In this document: piece after piece, positions 9,327 to 18,706 of the stretch
Layout of the letters: every line of letters begins with the position of its first letter
How positions within the stretch are numbered: position 1 is the stretch's first letter
Assembly: GCA_041391485.1 (NCBI GenBank)
Contig: JAWKNY010000014.1
Span: forward strand, 1-64,000
Reading direction: 5' to 3'
Length of the DNA stretch: 64,000 bases
Origin: JACKAF01 sp041391485
Lineage (GTDB): Bacteria > Bdellovibrionota > FAC87 > UBA2466 > JACKAF01
The notes under the pieces: generated by a model
The model's database searches: none
Seen by the model: only the letters and a program-made list of their open reading frames with translations
What the model was told of the DNA's origin: nothing
Program-made: the position numbers and the translations under genes

Positions 9327-10536
9327 ATGAAAACTTTCACTATATTTATAGCTGCACTTTTTTTGCTTTCAAGCACGGCACAAGCCGCTCGCGTAAGCAT
9401 CCCGGAGGCTCTCAAAGGCTTCGGTGTTTACGCTGGGGGCGATCTTGAGTACGCATGCGCGCGATTCGATTCGGGTGCCGCGATAGTCGGCAAGGCAAGC
9501 TTCACCCGAATGGGAATTGCGGAAGCAGCAGAAGATAACACGCTCACACTACTCGTTGGGGGAGACTTTCTCATGCGCGATGGCGCATTCTCTGGAAACC
9601 TCCAAAGCGCTGCGAATGTATTTTTGACGAACTACAGCGCGGGTAATGTAACAGCCAAAGACACCGCCTACTGCTCGAGCCAGGGTGTTTATAAAACTTG
9701 TAGCAGCGGCGTTGCGCCGACGGTCGATGTACGCTCACTGGGTGCAGCTCTTGAGTCCTCGATGAGAGCCTCAACGCGCTGAACGCCCCGGTGGTGAACC
9801 TTTCCAGCCAAAGCAATCTCGTCGTCAGTTTAAAGCCGGGATCAAGCAGTCACTATTGAGGAAGCCGATTGGAAGAAAGCCAAGAGCTTGGACATAGCGG
9901 GCCCTGCAAACGCCGCGCTTGTAGTGAAGGTACTTGGCCGAAATCCCGAATGGACCGCGCGGACGATTACGCTTACTTCCGGTATTACTCCTCAGAACGT
10001 GGTGTTCTACTTCGCTGAGGCGCGCAGCGTAGCCATAGAGCGCATGGTGATCCCCGGTACTGCTGTGGCTCCGCAGGCGGACGTTTCGCTGCTCGGGGGA
10101 GAAATTTCGGTGCGCTTTACACTGGCGGTGACATCAATGGCAACCCGGCCAGATTCGATTTTGAAACAACCGTTACCTGTGATGCCAACTCCGGCGGCTC
10201 CATCGTCTACGGAAACTCCCCCGGGGCCGAAGTGAACAAACCCGAAAGCGCTCGCTTTGCCTGGAAAACAAACCCTTTCTTGATTGAACTCACCTGGGGA
10301 TACGCGGTGAAGTATTGCTTGATCAATCAGATCGAACTCAACAAGCCCGCCAACGTAAAGTTCACGGCAACGGGACTCCCCAATGGGCGTCACTCGATCA
10401 GCAGGGTTGCGTTGTAGGCTTCCCGGAGCAATCGCATATCGGCTATTCCACTCTTGCCGTCACCGCAACGGATGGAGAAACCGTTCTGCCCAATGAAGGG
10501 TACCTGTTTGTTTTTGATAGCAGGAAGAAGCGCTAA
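9327..10536 (+). pseudogene. Choice-of-anchor A family exported protein, several frame breaks
   Basis: The ATG at 9327 opens a signal peptide (MKTFTIFIAALFLLSSTAQA). The body follows the choice-of-anchor A domain pattern: EALKGFGVYAGGDLEY, then AAIVGKASF, LTLLVGGDFLM and GAFSGNLQSAANVF, a VVNLSSQSN strand, and MVIPGTAVAPQADVSLLGG where the family has its 'APxAxV' strand, ending in a beta-rich Cys-containing tail. The domain occurs on secreted and surface proteins. The frame changes near 9767, 9838 (two bases), 10108 and 10393; each is repaired by adding bases to short runs. The stop TAA at 10534-10536 overlaps the end of the convergent btaB. Reconstructed length is about 405 residues. Confidence 0.65.
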
Positions 10537-11252
10537 CGCTGCCCGACGAAGATATATTAAGGCACTTTTCCTAGCGGTAGGTAAGGTACTTTGGCGCGGG
10601 CTTCCATCAGGTAAGTTCGCTTAAAGCGCCACTCCAGATAGGGAAGGTGCCTTTCGTTTAAGTGCACTCCGTCCCACGAAAACCACTTCTTCCAAAAAGT
10701 ACGAGTCACCCAAGGGTGTTGCACCCGCCCGCAGCACGCGTGCGGGGCTGAGACATAAAAACCACGAGACCGATACTGCCGCCCGGTTTGAGCCACGAGT
10801 AAGCTTTTTCAGCCTCGCCAGTTCGGCATCATCGTCAGCGAGTAACTGAAGGTAATAAGATCGGCGGGTTCATCGGGTATGTACTCCAGCACACTCTGGC
10901 AGCGCGTCTCCACATTCGTCCAGCCACCGCTAGTCACCCGCTTATCTGCCACATCCAGAAGCGATCGGCACAAATCCAGCAACACAATACGCCGGCAGGT
11001 CCGCGCATCCGTGTCTTTATAACTCAAATTAAATCCGGTCCCCGCCCCTAGATCCAGCCAGAAACCACCCTTCGGTATAGGGACGTGGCCAATCATCTCC
11101 GATCGCCCCTGTAGCAGACGCTCTCTAAAGTTGTCGTAAAACTCCGCCTGCGGGGCGTAGAAGTTATCTAAAGCCGCTGCAGAAGATTTCTCTCCGCGCG
11201 CCCCGCGCAGAAGATGGGTGAGAACTCTGAGATCCGCCGCGAGCGTCTTCAC
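10533..11252 (-). CDS. btaB: BtaB-like betaine lipid N-methyltransferase (frame-broken)
   Basis: BtaB uses S-adenosylmethionine to trimethylate diacylglyceryl-homoserine, making the phosphorus-free lipid DGTS. The SAM site is clear (FWLDLGAGTGFN near residue 66; acidic loop VLLDLC), with FSYSLTMMPNWR as the catalytic-side motif. Frame drops near 10815 and 10722; repaired, the protein continues through AYSWLKPGGSIGLVVFMSQ and the family tail FWKKWFSWDGVHLNERHLPY / VPYLPLGKVP. A TAA at 10557-10559 then stands where a Tyr is expected, and the same frame goes on for YIFVGQR to a TAG at 10533, probably the true end. It overlaps btaA by four bases (ATGA). Confidence 0.75.
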
Positions 11253-12448
11253 GCCGCAAATTCCGCAATGTAGAAGCTGCCGTACGTATGCACGCGATCG
11301 CGTTGGTGAAGCTCTGCCGAGAGATCCGTGTTGTAACGAAGCAGCTCCTTCATTTGAGTACGGCTTCCCTCGCGCTCCACCTCAATAGGATCCACAAAAT
11401 CAACCTCAAGGCCGCCGCTACGCCAAATGGCCTTGGCGTTCTTCGAGGCCCGCCCCGCAATGGCCTGCCACTCCGCCTTCAGCGCTTCGGGCCTGGCAAC
11501 GTTGAGCCAATCCATGTGATCCAAGAGAACAAAATGCTGAATCTCGCCCTGGTGCTGATTCAGAAAATCCGTTACCGAAGTCGTGTGAATCTGGATTCTA
11601 TCGACCAAAGTCTTCAAGCGTCCAAAATTGTCTGCCTTCAGGTACTCTGGGCACCGATCTTTGGTGTATTTCCCATCAAAATAGAGCGCCCAAAAGTAGT
11701 TGTCATGCACGGGAAGCTTCATGAACACGCTATCGAGGCAATCGCGCACGTATTCAAAAATCCCACCCGGATAGGTGCGTTCTATGGTTTGCCGCTGCGC
11801 CAGCGGCACGCCGAGTAGCGCCAGGATGGAGCTGCGTTTCATCATCCACTCGATAAACGGCCGCCACAAATGAGGCGACAGCTCGTGCTCGTAAATAGAT
11901 CGCTGGTCTTCCAGGTTGCGGGAACTAAAAAAGTGGAGCATGGGTGCCCGCAGCTTCAGAAAATCGATGTAGGCGTGCACGATGCGCGCGAATAGACCCG
12001 CCGTGCCTCGGAAATAAAAGCTATTGCCACCGAAGTAGTGCTGGTTGTCGTCCCAGTACTTGCGCGATACCTCGGTTAACTCGGGACGCAGACGCTTTCT
12101 ATAGACATCATGAAAACTGTGGCTGCTCCCTTCGCCAAAAATCTGGAAAAAGGTTTCAAATTCCAGACTTCGGATTCCGGCAATCTTGAGTTCCAAGAGC
12201 GCGTTCTGTCGGTAGTTCAGATCGACGGCATGCACCTCAGCCGGTGAATCGAGCAGATAATCCAACGCATTGCACCCTGCCGACGTTATTACCATCAGCG
12301 AGTCGTTGGGAGTGATGTCGAGGGCGATTCGATCCAGCCTCGGGTCCTCCCAGCAAGTGTTGTAAACAAGATGATTCCCGTGCACCCAGTTGAAAAACCG
12401 GTTGGCACACCAGCTACGTGGATTTTCTGATAGTCCCATTAGCCACAA
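11249..12448 (-). CDS. btaA: BtaA: diacylglycerol 3-amino-3-carboxypropyltransferase
   Basis: 399 residues, intact. BtaA transfers the 3-amino-3-carboxypropyl group of S-adenosylmethionine to diacylglycerol, the first step in betaine lipid (DGTS) synthesis. Family (DUF3419) landmarks: the opening LVYNTCWEDPRLDRIAL, the SAM-binding VITSAGCNALDYLLD, EVHAVDLNYRQNALLELKIA, and the late LLDHMDWLN with GSFYIAEFAA at the end. Acts at the cytoplasmic membrane on lipid. An in-frame Met at codon 4 is an alternative start. It overlaps btaB by ATGA, so the two enzymes of the pathway form a translationally coupled pair. In other bacteria these genes respond to phosphate shortage; no Pho box was identified here. 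Confidence 0.93.
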   Translation of the reverse strand: MWLMGLSENPRSWCANRFFNWVHGNHLVYNTCWEDPRLDRIALDITPNDSLMVITSAGCNALDYLLDSPAEVHAVDLNYRQNALLELKIAGIRSLEFETFFQIFGEGSSHSFHDVYRKRLRPELTEVSRKYWDDNQHYFGGNSFYFRGTAGLFARIVHAYIDFLKLRAPMLHFFSSRNLEDQRSIYEHELSPHLWRPFIEWMMKRSSILALLGVPLAQRQTIERTYPGGIFEYVRDCLDSVFMKLPVHDNYFWALYFDGKYTKDRCPEYLKADNFGRLKTLVDRIQIHTTSVTDFLNQHQGEIQHFVLLDHMDWLNVARPEALKAEWQAIAGRASKNAKAIWRSGGLEVDFVDPIEVEREGSRTQMKELLRYNTDLSAELHQRDRVHTYGSFYIAEFAA

Positions 12449-12502
12449 TGATGACCGCAGAATGTAAATGACAGGTTAATTTTCTATGAACTCGTAGAAA
12501 AC

Positions 12503-13475
12503 CTACTTACTGGCTAGATCACGTTCGTAGCGAGCAGCGAGTTGCTCGTAGACTTCTTTGGAGAGCTCCTGTGAGCGTTTGAATTCTGTTTTGGCTTGGG
12601 CCGTGCGCCCTACCTTCAAATTCGCGATCGCTGAGAAAAAGTAAGTACGGGCGGACTTGGGTTCTAACTTCAGCGCTTCCTTGTAGTCCTTTAGCGCCCC
12701 GCGATAATTCTTCAACTCAAACTTCGCACTCCCTCGGCTATAAAAGACATGGAAGGACTTGGGATTGTACTTGAGCGCCTCTGTATACTGGCCAATCGCT
12801 CCCGAGTAGTCCCCGGCGTCAAATCGGGCAACGCCCTCTTCATAAAAATGCAAACCCTGTAGCGTTTGGAAGCGGTCGCGCGTTTCCTCAAAATGAGGAT
12901 CTTTTAGCATCAACTTGTCGCGCGCTTTATCGGTGGAAGGGGGGAAAAGACTCTTCCCGCGGTTCACAATCGCCGCTATCCCCTCGCGCCGACTTGGACA
13001 AAGCGACGTATCGCCTTCGCGGCAGGCAGGACTTCGCACAAAAGCTTCGCCATTGGAGACAAGCATCTCAAGCAGCCAAAGGATACCTTTAGCTTCCAGT
13101 TGTTTCGAATCGGTTTTGCCTTTGAGTGTTTCGATTTGAGCCGTCAACACTTGCACGCCCGCCTCCAGCATCACGAGCTGGATCTGCGGCGGAAGGGGAG
13201 AGTTGACGCTGGCCTCGTCCACCATTGCTGTGTAGCAATGGACGCTGTCCGCTTCAGGACAGAGAAACTTGGCATTCTCTAGTAATGTCTTTTTTAGTTT
13301 TCCAACCACACAAAGCTGCACCTGCTCCGCACGCGAGAACTCCGCCGGTTCGGCCGGGGCGTTTTTCTCGCAGTCTTCATTGAGTGTCTTAAAAAACGCC
13401 TTCAGGCGGGGCTGGGAGATCGTCGCGTTGGCGGTCGAGGCTGAGGATCAAATGCAAAGGCCCTGATACGCGCAT
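12503..13475 (-). CDS. Exported TPR-repeat protein (frame break in signal peptide)
   Basis: The unbroken part is 272 residues ending at 12503 with three tetratricopeptide repeats in the C-terminal 110 residues (YEEGVARFDAGDYSGAIGQY, VFYSRGSAKFELKNYRGALK, TYFFSAIANLKVGRTAQAKT), a scaffold for protein contacts. Upstream the same frame is open (LKAFFKTLNEDCEKNAP...) to a short indel near 13445-13455; correcting it joins an ATG at 13475 with AGGGA upstream and a plausible signal peptide. Four cysteines in the first 130 residues fit an exported protein. Its ATG overlaps the TGA of the preceding gene (TGATG). No pathway can be assigned from the sequence. Confidence 0.65.
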
Positions 13476-14205
13476 CAACGTCCCTGCTTTCTCATGCGCT
13501 CTTTGGGAGGGCGGTAGTTGTAGGGGTTGGGTAGTTGCTTCGGGCCGCGCTCAGGTTGACTGCATCCACTGCACCATGCCGAGTGCCAGAGGCCAGCCGA
13601 CTGGCGGAAACCCGGCGAGGTACAGCAGATAGCGTCCCCTCCCACAAAGGTAGGGACGTCGTGTACAAAGTTGAGAATATCCCCGGAGGGCGTGGTCGCC
13701 GCCGCTAGGAGGAGGTGAGAAAGGGGTCAGAAACGTTGCCGTTATAAAGTAACGCAATACGCCCCCGCTCGGAATACCCAGAGCCACAGCGAAGCAGTAG
13801 GTTCAAACACCAAAGAGCATCCAGGCCAGCATGCTCAGTGAATGCAAAACTCGTAGCGCTGACGGATGTCGGGATTGCCAAGCGCTTTCAGGATGGAGAC
13901 GCTTTTTCTTTTCCAGGAAACAGGTTGAGTCCACAGCCATTACAGTCCTCAGCGGCCCGACGCACCAGTTCTGTACCTGGAAAAGCTCGTCGGTTAGGTG
14001 CTGTTTCTCAATGAAATCGAATTTCTTAACGAACGTGGCTTGGACCTGATCTCCCACGTCCCCTACAAAATGGGGCTCCCAATTGGAATCATCCACCACG
14101 TACTGGCCCACGTCCCACAGGACGACGCCGTGAAGATCGTCCGACTAACCACATGAAATAGATGCCGATCTTCTCGTAGAATTTGAATGAACCTTTAAGC
14201 CACAT
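13475..14205 (-). pseudogene. Unrecognised protein, multiple frame breaks
   Basis: An ATG at 14205 begins MWLKGSFKFYEKIGIYFMWLVG; one-base corrections link it to a long open piece (DVGQYVVDDSNWEPHFVGDV..., 13803-14111) and then to a Cys/Pro-rich tail (TPSGDILNFVHDVPTFVGG, later NPYNYRPPKERMRKQGR) ending in a TGA at 13475-13477 that overlaps the start of the TPR gene. At least four shifts in 730 bp. The overlap with the next gene and the sensible tail suggest that this was, or is, a real gene of about 240 residues in the same operon. No family recognised. Confidence 0.4.
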
Positions 14206-14860
14206 CACACAATACCGTATGGCCTATCAGAAGAATTTGAGAATTTCTTTAAGGGTTTGAACTTTGGTGTCCTGGAGCTGCTGGACTTCCTTGCGGACAA
14301 ACCAGAGGCGGTTGAGAAGTTTGGGGGCGTGGCTTGCGAAATACGAGAAGCCGTGCTTCACCAATCAGCCCACGAAGACGGGGCAAGGGATCACCTCGAG
14401 GGCATCCCGGCAAGCGCCGACGACCACCGCCGGTTGCTGCGGCAAGATACTAAAGAGAAAACAGCCAGTGCCACGCTCCGTGTGAATCCCGATACAGCGT
14501 TGGTGGATTCCCAATGGGAGGAATTAAGCGTGGGGAACGAGTTCATGAGCCGACCGAATCATTGAGATTAATGCCGACAAGGCCGAGCCCCCAAAGCGGA
14601 GCCTACACTCACCAGAAGCTAATCCGCACCCAGCGCTTGGGGCGCAAGCATCACCGAACTTACGAGCAGGCCGTCCGACGGGATAATAAGAAAAACAGAT
14701 CCAAACCAATGATGGTGGCCAGGAAAGGCAAGTACCAGCGGCGATCCGGTGGCCTTTAAAGTCTACGAATCCAAAGGGCGAGTTTTCCAGTTATGAAGCC
14801 TACATTATGAGTAAAGCCAACAGTAGCAAGATGTCACCAAAGACGGGACCTACGACAAGT
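14206..14860 (+). pseudogene. Possible frame-broken coding remnant
   Basis: Plus-strand frames in this stretch read like protein in succession: IPYGLSEEFENFFKGLNF and LLDFLADKPEAVEKFGGVAC (from about 14210), then TYEQAVRRDNKKNRSKPM (about 14660), then SGDPVAFKVYESKG (about 14735). No start codon with a ribosome site is obvious and four or more shifts are needed. Minus-strand frames here are more interrupted. I cannot name the protein; the stretch may be decayed or badly sequenced. Confidence 0.25.
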
Positions 14861-16163
14861 CTAGCTTTTGTGAATTCTTGGAGTTGGTAACGCTCCAGAA
14901 AGCAAATCGGTGAACTCTTCCACATCGTCCCCAAACCACAGACTGACCTGATTTCGCCCCTTCTCCTTGGACTGGTATAAAGCCCGATCGGCCGCTGTAC
15001 GTACTTCGTTGGGTGTCATATCACCCAGTTGGGACTCGCAATCCCGCGCTGATGGTCACCTGCACGCATCTCAGCGGCGGAGCCTCCTTTGCTGATCGGC
15101 GCGAGGTGCGCGCGCGGACGTGCTTCGGAGAACGGATATAGAACTTACGCTTAGAGCGACTCCCTCACCGTTCCACCTTCTCATACACGTCGTCGGCCCG
15201 GTGAGTATCATAAAGGATGCAAAACTCCTCGCCCCCATAGCGGTAGGCCTTCATCCCTGTCTGTCGGGCCAAATGAAAGGCCACGAAACGCAAGACGTTG
15301 TCCCCCTCGTGGTGACCGTAGGTATCGTTAAATTTTTTGAAGTGATCGATATCGAGCATCACGATGGCGTAGGACTTTCCAAGGCGGGTCATCGCGGTAT
15401 CCAAAGCGCGGCGATTCGGAAGTTCGGTAAGCTCGTCGAGGTAGATTTTTTGCCAGTACATCCGGTACATCGAGTACAGAAGGGCTAAGCCAATGCCAGA
15501 AAAAACAAGGCCACAACTCAAAAAGAAGTACTGCCGGCCCCCCGGGCTCACGAGTCGGTTCAGCAGGTAGATAAGCGGAAACAACGAGACCCAGGTCGCC
15601 GTGCAAAAGCGACGGACCTCTTTATCTTTTTGCTTGAAGATGGAAATCCCAAAAAGTTGCAGTCCGATGGCGCTCAAATCCGTTAGACGCCAGTCGGGGT
15701 ACTGCGAAAGCCGCCAGGTCAAAAAATCACGAACAGCAGGCCCTTGAAACTTGATCATCACAAGCAGCAACCCCAAGGGCAGGATCGTGGACGCTACCAG
15801 TGCCGGGTGGTTTCGATTTCCCTCAGGGGTAGATCCCACTAGGAAAATAAACATAAGAGTAAGCGGGGCCGCGACCGCGATGGCGCGCCAGCGGTAAATC
15901 CCCAGAGCCCCATCCATCGGCGTCACGGTCACCATATAGGCCGCCAAAAAAAAGGCAGTGCTAAAAACGATCGATTTCTGGTGCATTTTCCAACCCAGAA
16001 AACCCGTGATGAGTAACAAGATGTAAGGAAGTACCGTGAGGGATTGGCTAAGTCCCGTCATTCCGGCCAACTCGGGCACTGCGCCATCCAGAAGAAAGAC
16101 TGCAATAGGAAGCGATGCCAAAGCCGTCGTTATATAGAAGGTAAGAATTGAACTACGAGTCAT
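14861..16163 (-). CDS. Membrane diguanylate cyclase (GGDEF), C-terminal frame breaks
   Basis: The first 332 codons are intact: six or seven hydrophobic helices between residues 8 and 225, then a GGDEF domain (DELTELPNRRALDTA, IVMLDIDHFKKFNDTYGHHEGD, active-site RYGGEEF with GGEEF at 310-314), which makes c-di-GMP from two GTP. There is no RxxD inhibitory I-site before it. The frame stops at about 15165, but corrected frames supply the missing end of the domain: VTISAGIASP, then MTPNEVRTAADRALYQSKEK and GRNQV, to a TAG at 14861. So the cyclase is probably complete in the cell; three or more bases appear lost. The N-terminal membrane part is likely a sensor of unknown ligand. Confidence 0.8.
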
Positions 16164-16300
16164 GGCTTCTCGCTTGGGGCACCTAAATTCTCATTATATA
16201 CTAACGCCACACATAATCCCGCTGTCTCCCGTCGTATAAGGGCAATATTGCCTTAACAAGCGGCACCGAAATTTTTGGCGACGCACCAGGTAAGTCTACG

Positions 16301-17911
16301 ATGATCGGCATACTACACGGTTATTTGCTCGAGGGTTCCGGAAGCAATATATGGACGCGCAATATTTGTGAGGCACTGGCGCGCGCTGGGACGCCCGCTG
16401 CACTCATTTGTCAGGAGCGTCATCCCGAGCGCTACAACTTTATCGAAAGCGCCACTTTTTACCCACTCAAGGGCGAAGCCGAGCACACTCGAAAAGACAC
16501 GCCCTATCCCGGGAAAATAGAACTACACCGCCTGGATATTGGGAAAACCCTGCCAGTCTTTGTGCGCGACAAGTACGAGGGTTTTGAAAAAGCGGTTCCG
16601 ATGATCGAGCTAAGCGATCAGAAGCTTGAGCGGTACGTAGAACGTCATGTAGAAGTTCTCAGCCAAATCATCAAGAAACGTGGGATTCAAAGTCTCGTCG
16701 CCAACCACGCGGTACTGATGCCGACCATCGCCCAACGGCTTAAGAAAAAACTGGGCATTCCCTACTCCGTAGTACCCCACGGAAGTGCGATCGAATACGC
16801 AGTAAGGTTGGACGGCCGCCTGCATGCGGCCGCGGCTGCCGCACTCACGCACGCAACGCATGTTTTTTTTGTAAGCGAGGAAATGAAAGCCCGCCTGCAG
16901 CAGCTCTTTGCTTCGGTACCAAAGCTCGCGAGCAAGCTCAGTCCTGTCACCGTAGGGGTGGACACACGGCTTTTCAAGATAGTCGCCCCTTCCGAGAAGA
17001 AGGTTGCCCAGCTTCGACTGAGCCAGCTTGTTGAGAAGCTCCCCCGCGGAAAAAGTGAAGCACAACGCGCTCTAGCGGATTCGCTTACCGACGGTAGCTC
17101 CTTCGCCGCCTATGCGGATGTGGTTCAGAAAGCCAGTCTCTACTCAGTTAAGGGAGTGGATGCGGGCGCGGGAGCGGCTCTGCAAAAGCTGTCGCCAGCC
17201 CCTACCGTGTTATTTGTCGGCCGTCTGATCGCAGCCAAGGGCCCGCAGTGCCTGCTCTTTGCCCTTCCCCAATTGGTAGCCGCCATTCCTGGTCTGAAAG
17301 TGATTGTCGCAGGTCAAGGCCCTCTACGTGAACCCATGGAATGTTTTCTAAGCGCGCTCAGACGCGGGCAAAAAGAACTAGTCGGGAACATCTTGAAATG
17401 GGGTGTGCCGGAGGAAAGCCACAACCTCTATTTCAAAACGTCACGCGAGTTTTATGAAAAGATGTCGGCGTCTGAACGCGAAAGCTACTTTGAACTGGGA
17501 CGTAACATTCCGAAAGACACGATTCTCTTCACGGGTTTTTTGGGACATCAAGAGCTCGCCGAGCTCTATCCGATTTGCGATGTAGCCGTTTTTCCTTCTT
17601 TAGTACCAGAGGCAGGTCCGATGGTTTTTCTGGAAGCGATGGCAAGTGGGTGCTTCCCGGTCGGGACCAATACCGCCGGTATCCGCAGCAAGATCGATCA
17701 CATGGAGACTGAAGTCCCGCCTTCTCTTACTTCACTCGCGCGACTGAGTCCGGACAATCTCGTAGGCGATCTGACTACAAACCTGCCAAAAGCCTTGAAG
17801 GAAGTAGCCGCGCAGAAAGAAGCGATGCGTCGTGTCGCTGTCCGGCATTTCGATTGGATGCAAATCGCTTCCGATCTGTCGACAAAGCTAACGCCCACCT
17901 ACAAATCTTGA
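16301..17911 (+). CDS. Family 4-type (GT-B) glycosyltransferase
   Basis: 536 residues, intact. N-terminal Rossmann half begins MIGILHGYLLEGSGSNIWTR, the usual glycine-rich acceptor-side loop; the C-terminal half has the group 1 signature: VLFVGRLIAAKGPQCLLFAL, KVIVAGQGPLRE, DTILFTGFLGHQELAELYPI, and the nucleotide-sugar ExxxE-like PSLVPEAGPMVFLEAMASG. Longer than typical GT4 enzymes because of an insert around residues 245-290 and another near 350-400. Cytoplasmic, probably making a surface glycan or glycolipid; sugar and acceptor unknown. Alone on its strand here, not within a sugar gene cluster. Confidence 0.88.
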   Translation: MIGILHGYLLEGSGSNIWTRNICEALARAGTPAALICQERHPERYNFIESATFYPLKGEAEHTRKDTPYPGKIELHRLDIGKTLPVFVRDKYEGFEKAVPMIELSDQKLERYVERHVEVLSQIIKKRGIQSLVANHAVLMPTIAQRLKKKLGIPYSVVPHGSAIEYAVRLDGRLHAAAAAALTHATHVFFVSEEMKARLQQLFASVPKLASKLSPVTVGVDTRLFKIVAPSEKKVAQLRLSQLVEKLPRGKSEAQRALADSLTDGSSFAAYADVVQKASLYSVKGVDAGAGAALQKLSPAPTVLFVGRLIAAKGPQCLLFALPQLVAAIPGLKVIVAGQGPLREPMECFLSALRRGQKELVGNILKWGVPEESHNLYFKTSREFYEKMSASERESYFELGRNIPKDTILFTGFLGHQELAELYPICDVAVFPSLVPEAGPMVFLEAMASGCFPVGTNTAGIRSKIDHMETEVPPSLTSLARLSPDNLVGDLTTNLPKALKEVAAQKEAMRRVAVRHFDWMQIASDLSTKLTPTYKS

Positions 17912-17934
17912 TAAAATAATTAAACGCCGCTTCC

Positions 17935-18339
17935 ATGACTAAAAGAGCTATATTTTTTCTTTCGACTCTCCCCCTCTGGGGACTTGTTTTGGCCTCCAGC
18001 TACTACGGCCCGAGCATTCCCGATCAGGTGATCAAAAAAGACTCCACCGAATGCTTCATCAAAATCAAGCCAAGCATCAAGACTGCCAATGACGAGTGCC
18101 TTAGCATCGAAAGCGAAGAGGCCTGCTTGATTAAAAAACCGCAATGCAAGTGGCGCGCTTCAATTCATAAATGCATGGGCCTTGTTTACTCCAATTGCCT
18201 GAGGACGGCGCGCCGCCACTGCAAGGACATTAAATTTTATCCGTTCGAAGCGGATTTCCTCCATACCCCAAATCCTACCTCCAAAAACTTCACTTGTGAC
18301 GACACGAACCCAGGTGATAACTTGGTGCGTGTCCCCTAA
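17935..18339 (+). CDS. Small exported cysteine-rich protein
   Basis: 134 residues. Signal peptide MTKRAIFFLSTLPLWGLVLAS followed by a mature chain with eight cysteines (for example TECF, DECLSIESEEACLIKKPQCKW, HKCMG, SNCLRTARRHCKD, FTCDD), an even number that fits four disulphides in the periplasm or outside. No family recognised. It follows the glycosyltransferase by 23 bp and its 3' end overlaps the DUF983 gene's start by eleven bases, so the three genes probably form a transcript. Confidence 0.7.
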   Translation: MTKRAIFFLSTLPLWGLVLASSYYGPSIPDQVIKKDSTECFIKIKPSIKTANDECLSIESEEACLIKKPQCKWRASIHKCMGLVYSNCLRTARRHCKDIKFYPFEADFLHTPNPTSKNFTCDDTNPGDNLVRVP

Positions 18340-18706
18340 AAAAGACATTACTTCCACCCTCATCAATGGCCTGAAAATGAATTGCCCTCAGTGCGGTAAA
18401 ACTCCGCTTTTTGTTCGCTGGGGCGAAGTTCATAAAGCCTGTGCCGAGTGCGGCTGCGAGCTGCGCGCCCGAGAGAGCGACTGTTGGTTTTTTATGTACA
18501 TGACAACGGCGTTCATCACGGGGATCTTTATTCTGGTGATGGTAATGATAACGCCGGCTAACCACAACCTCTGGCGAGCCGGGTTCGCCGTTGGGGCCTT
18601 GCTCACGATTGTACTAACGGTTCCAAGGCGCAAGGGTCTTGCCATCGCTATTGATTATCTCGTCGATAGACAGCTTGAGAACCCCAAGCACCCCGCTCAA
18701 GAATAG
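18329..18706 (+). CDS. DUF983 family membrane protein
   Basis: 125 residues from the GTG at 18329. DUF983 proteins have an N-terminal zinc ribbon and two transmembrane helices; here CPQCGKTPLF and CAECGCEL supply the two CxxC pairs, and TTAFITGIFILVMVMI and AGFAVGALLTIVLTV the helices. The segment TLINGLKMNCPQCGK matches the usual family start (a basic helix before the first CxxC), which favours the GTG over the later ATG at 18377; the ribosome site is weak. Function unknown, sometimes found near cytochrome oxidase genes, though not here. Its 3' end overlaps the convergent acyl-CoA dehydrogenase gene by ten bases. Confidence 0.8.
   Translation: MSPKKDITSTLINGLKMNCPQCGKTPLFVRWGEVHKACAECGCELRARESDCWFFMYMTTAFITGIFILVMVMITPANHNLWRAGFAVGALLTIVLTVPRRKGLAIAIDYLVDRQLENPKHPAQE

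Noticed and set aside
13800..14860. Insertion sequence or transposase remnant
   Set aside because: No terminal inverted repeats, target duplications or DDE-like motifs; the frames fit two broken ordinary genes better.
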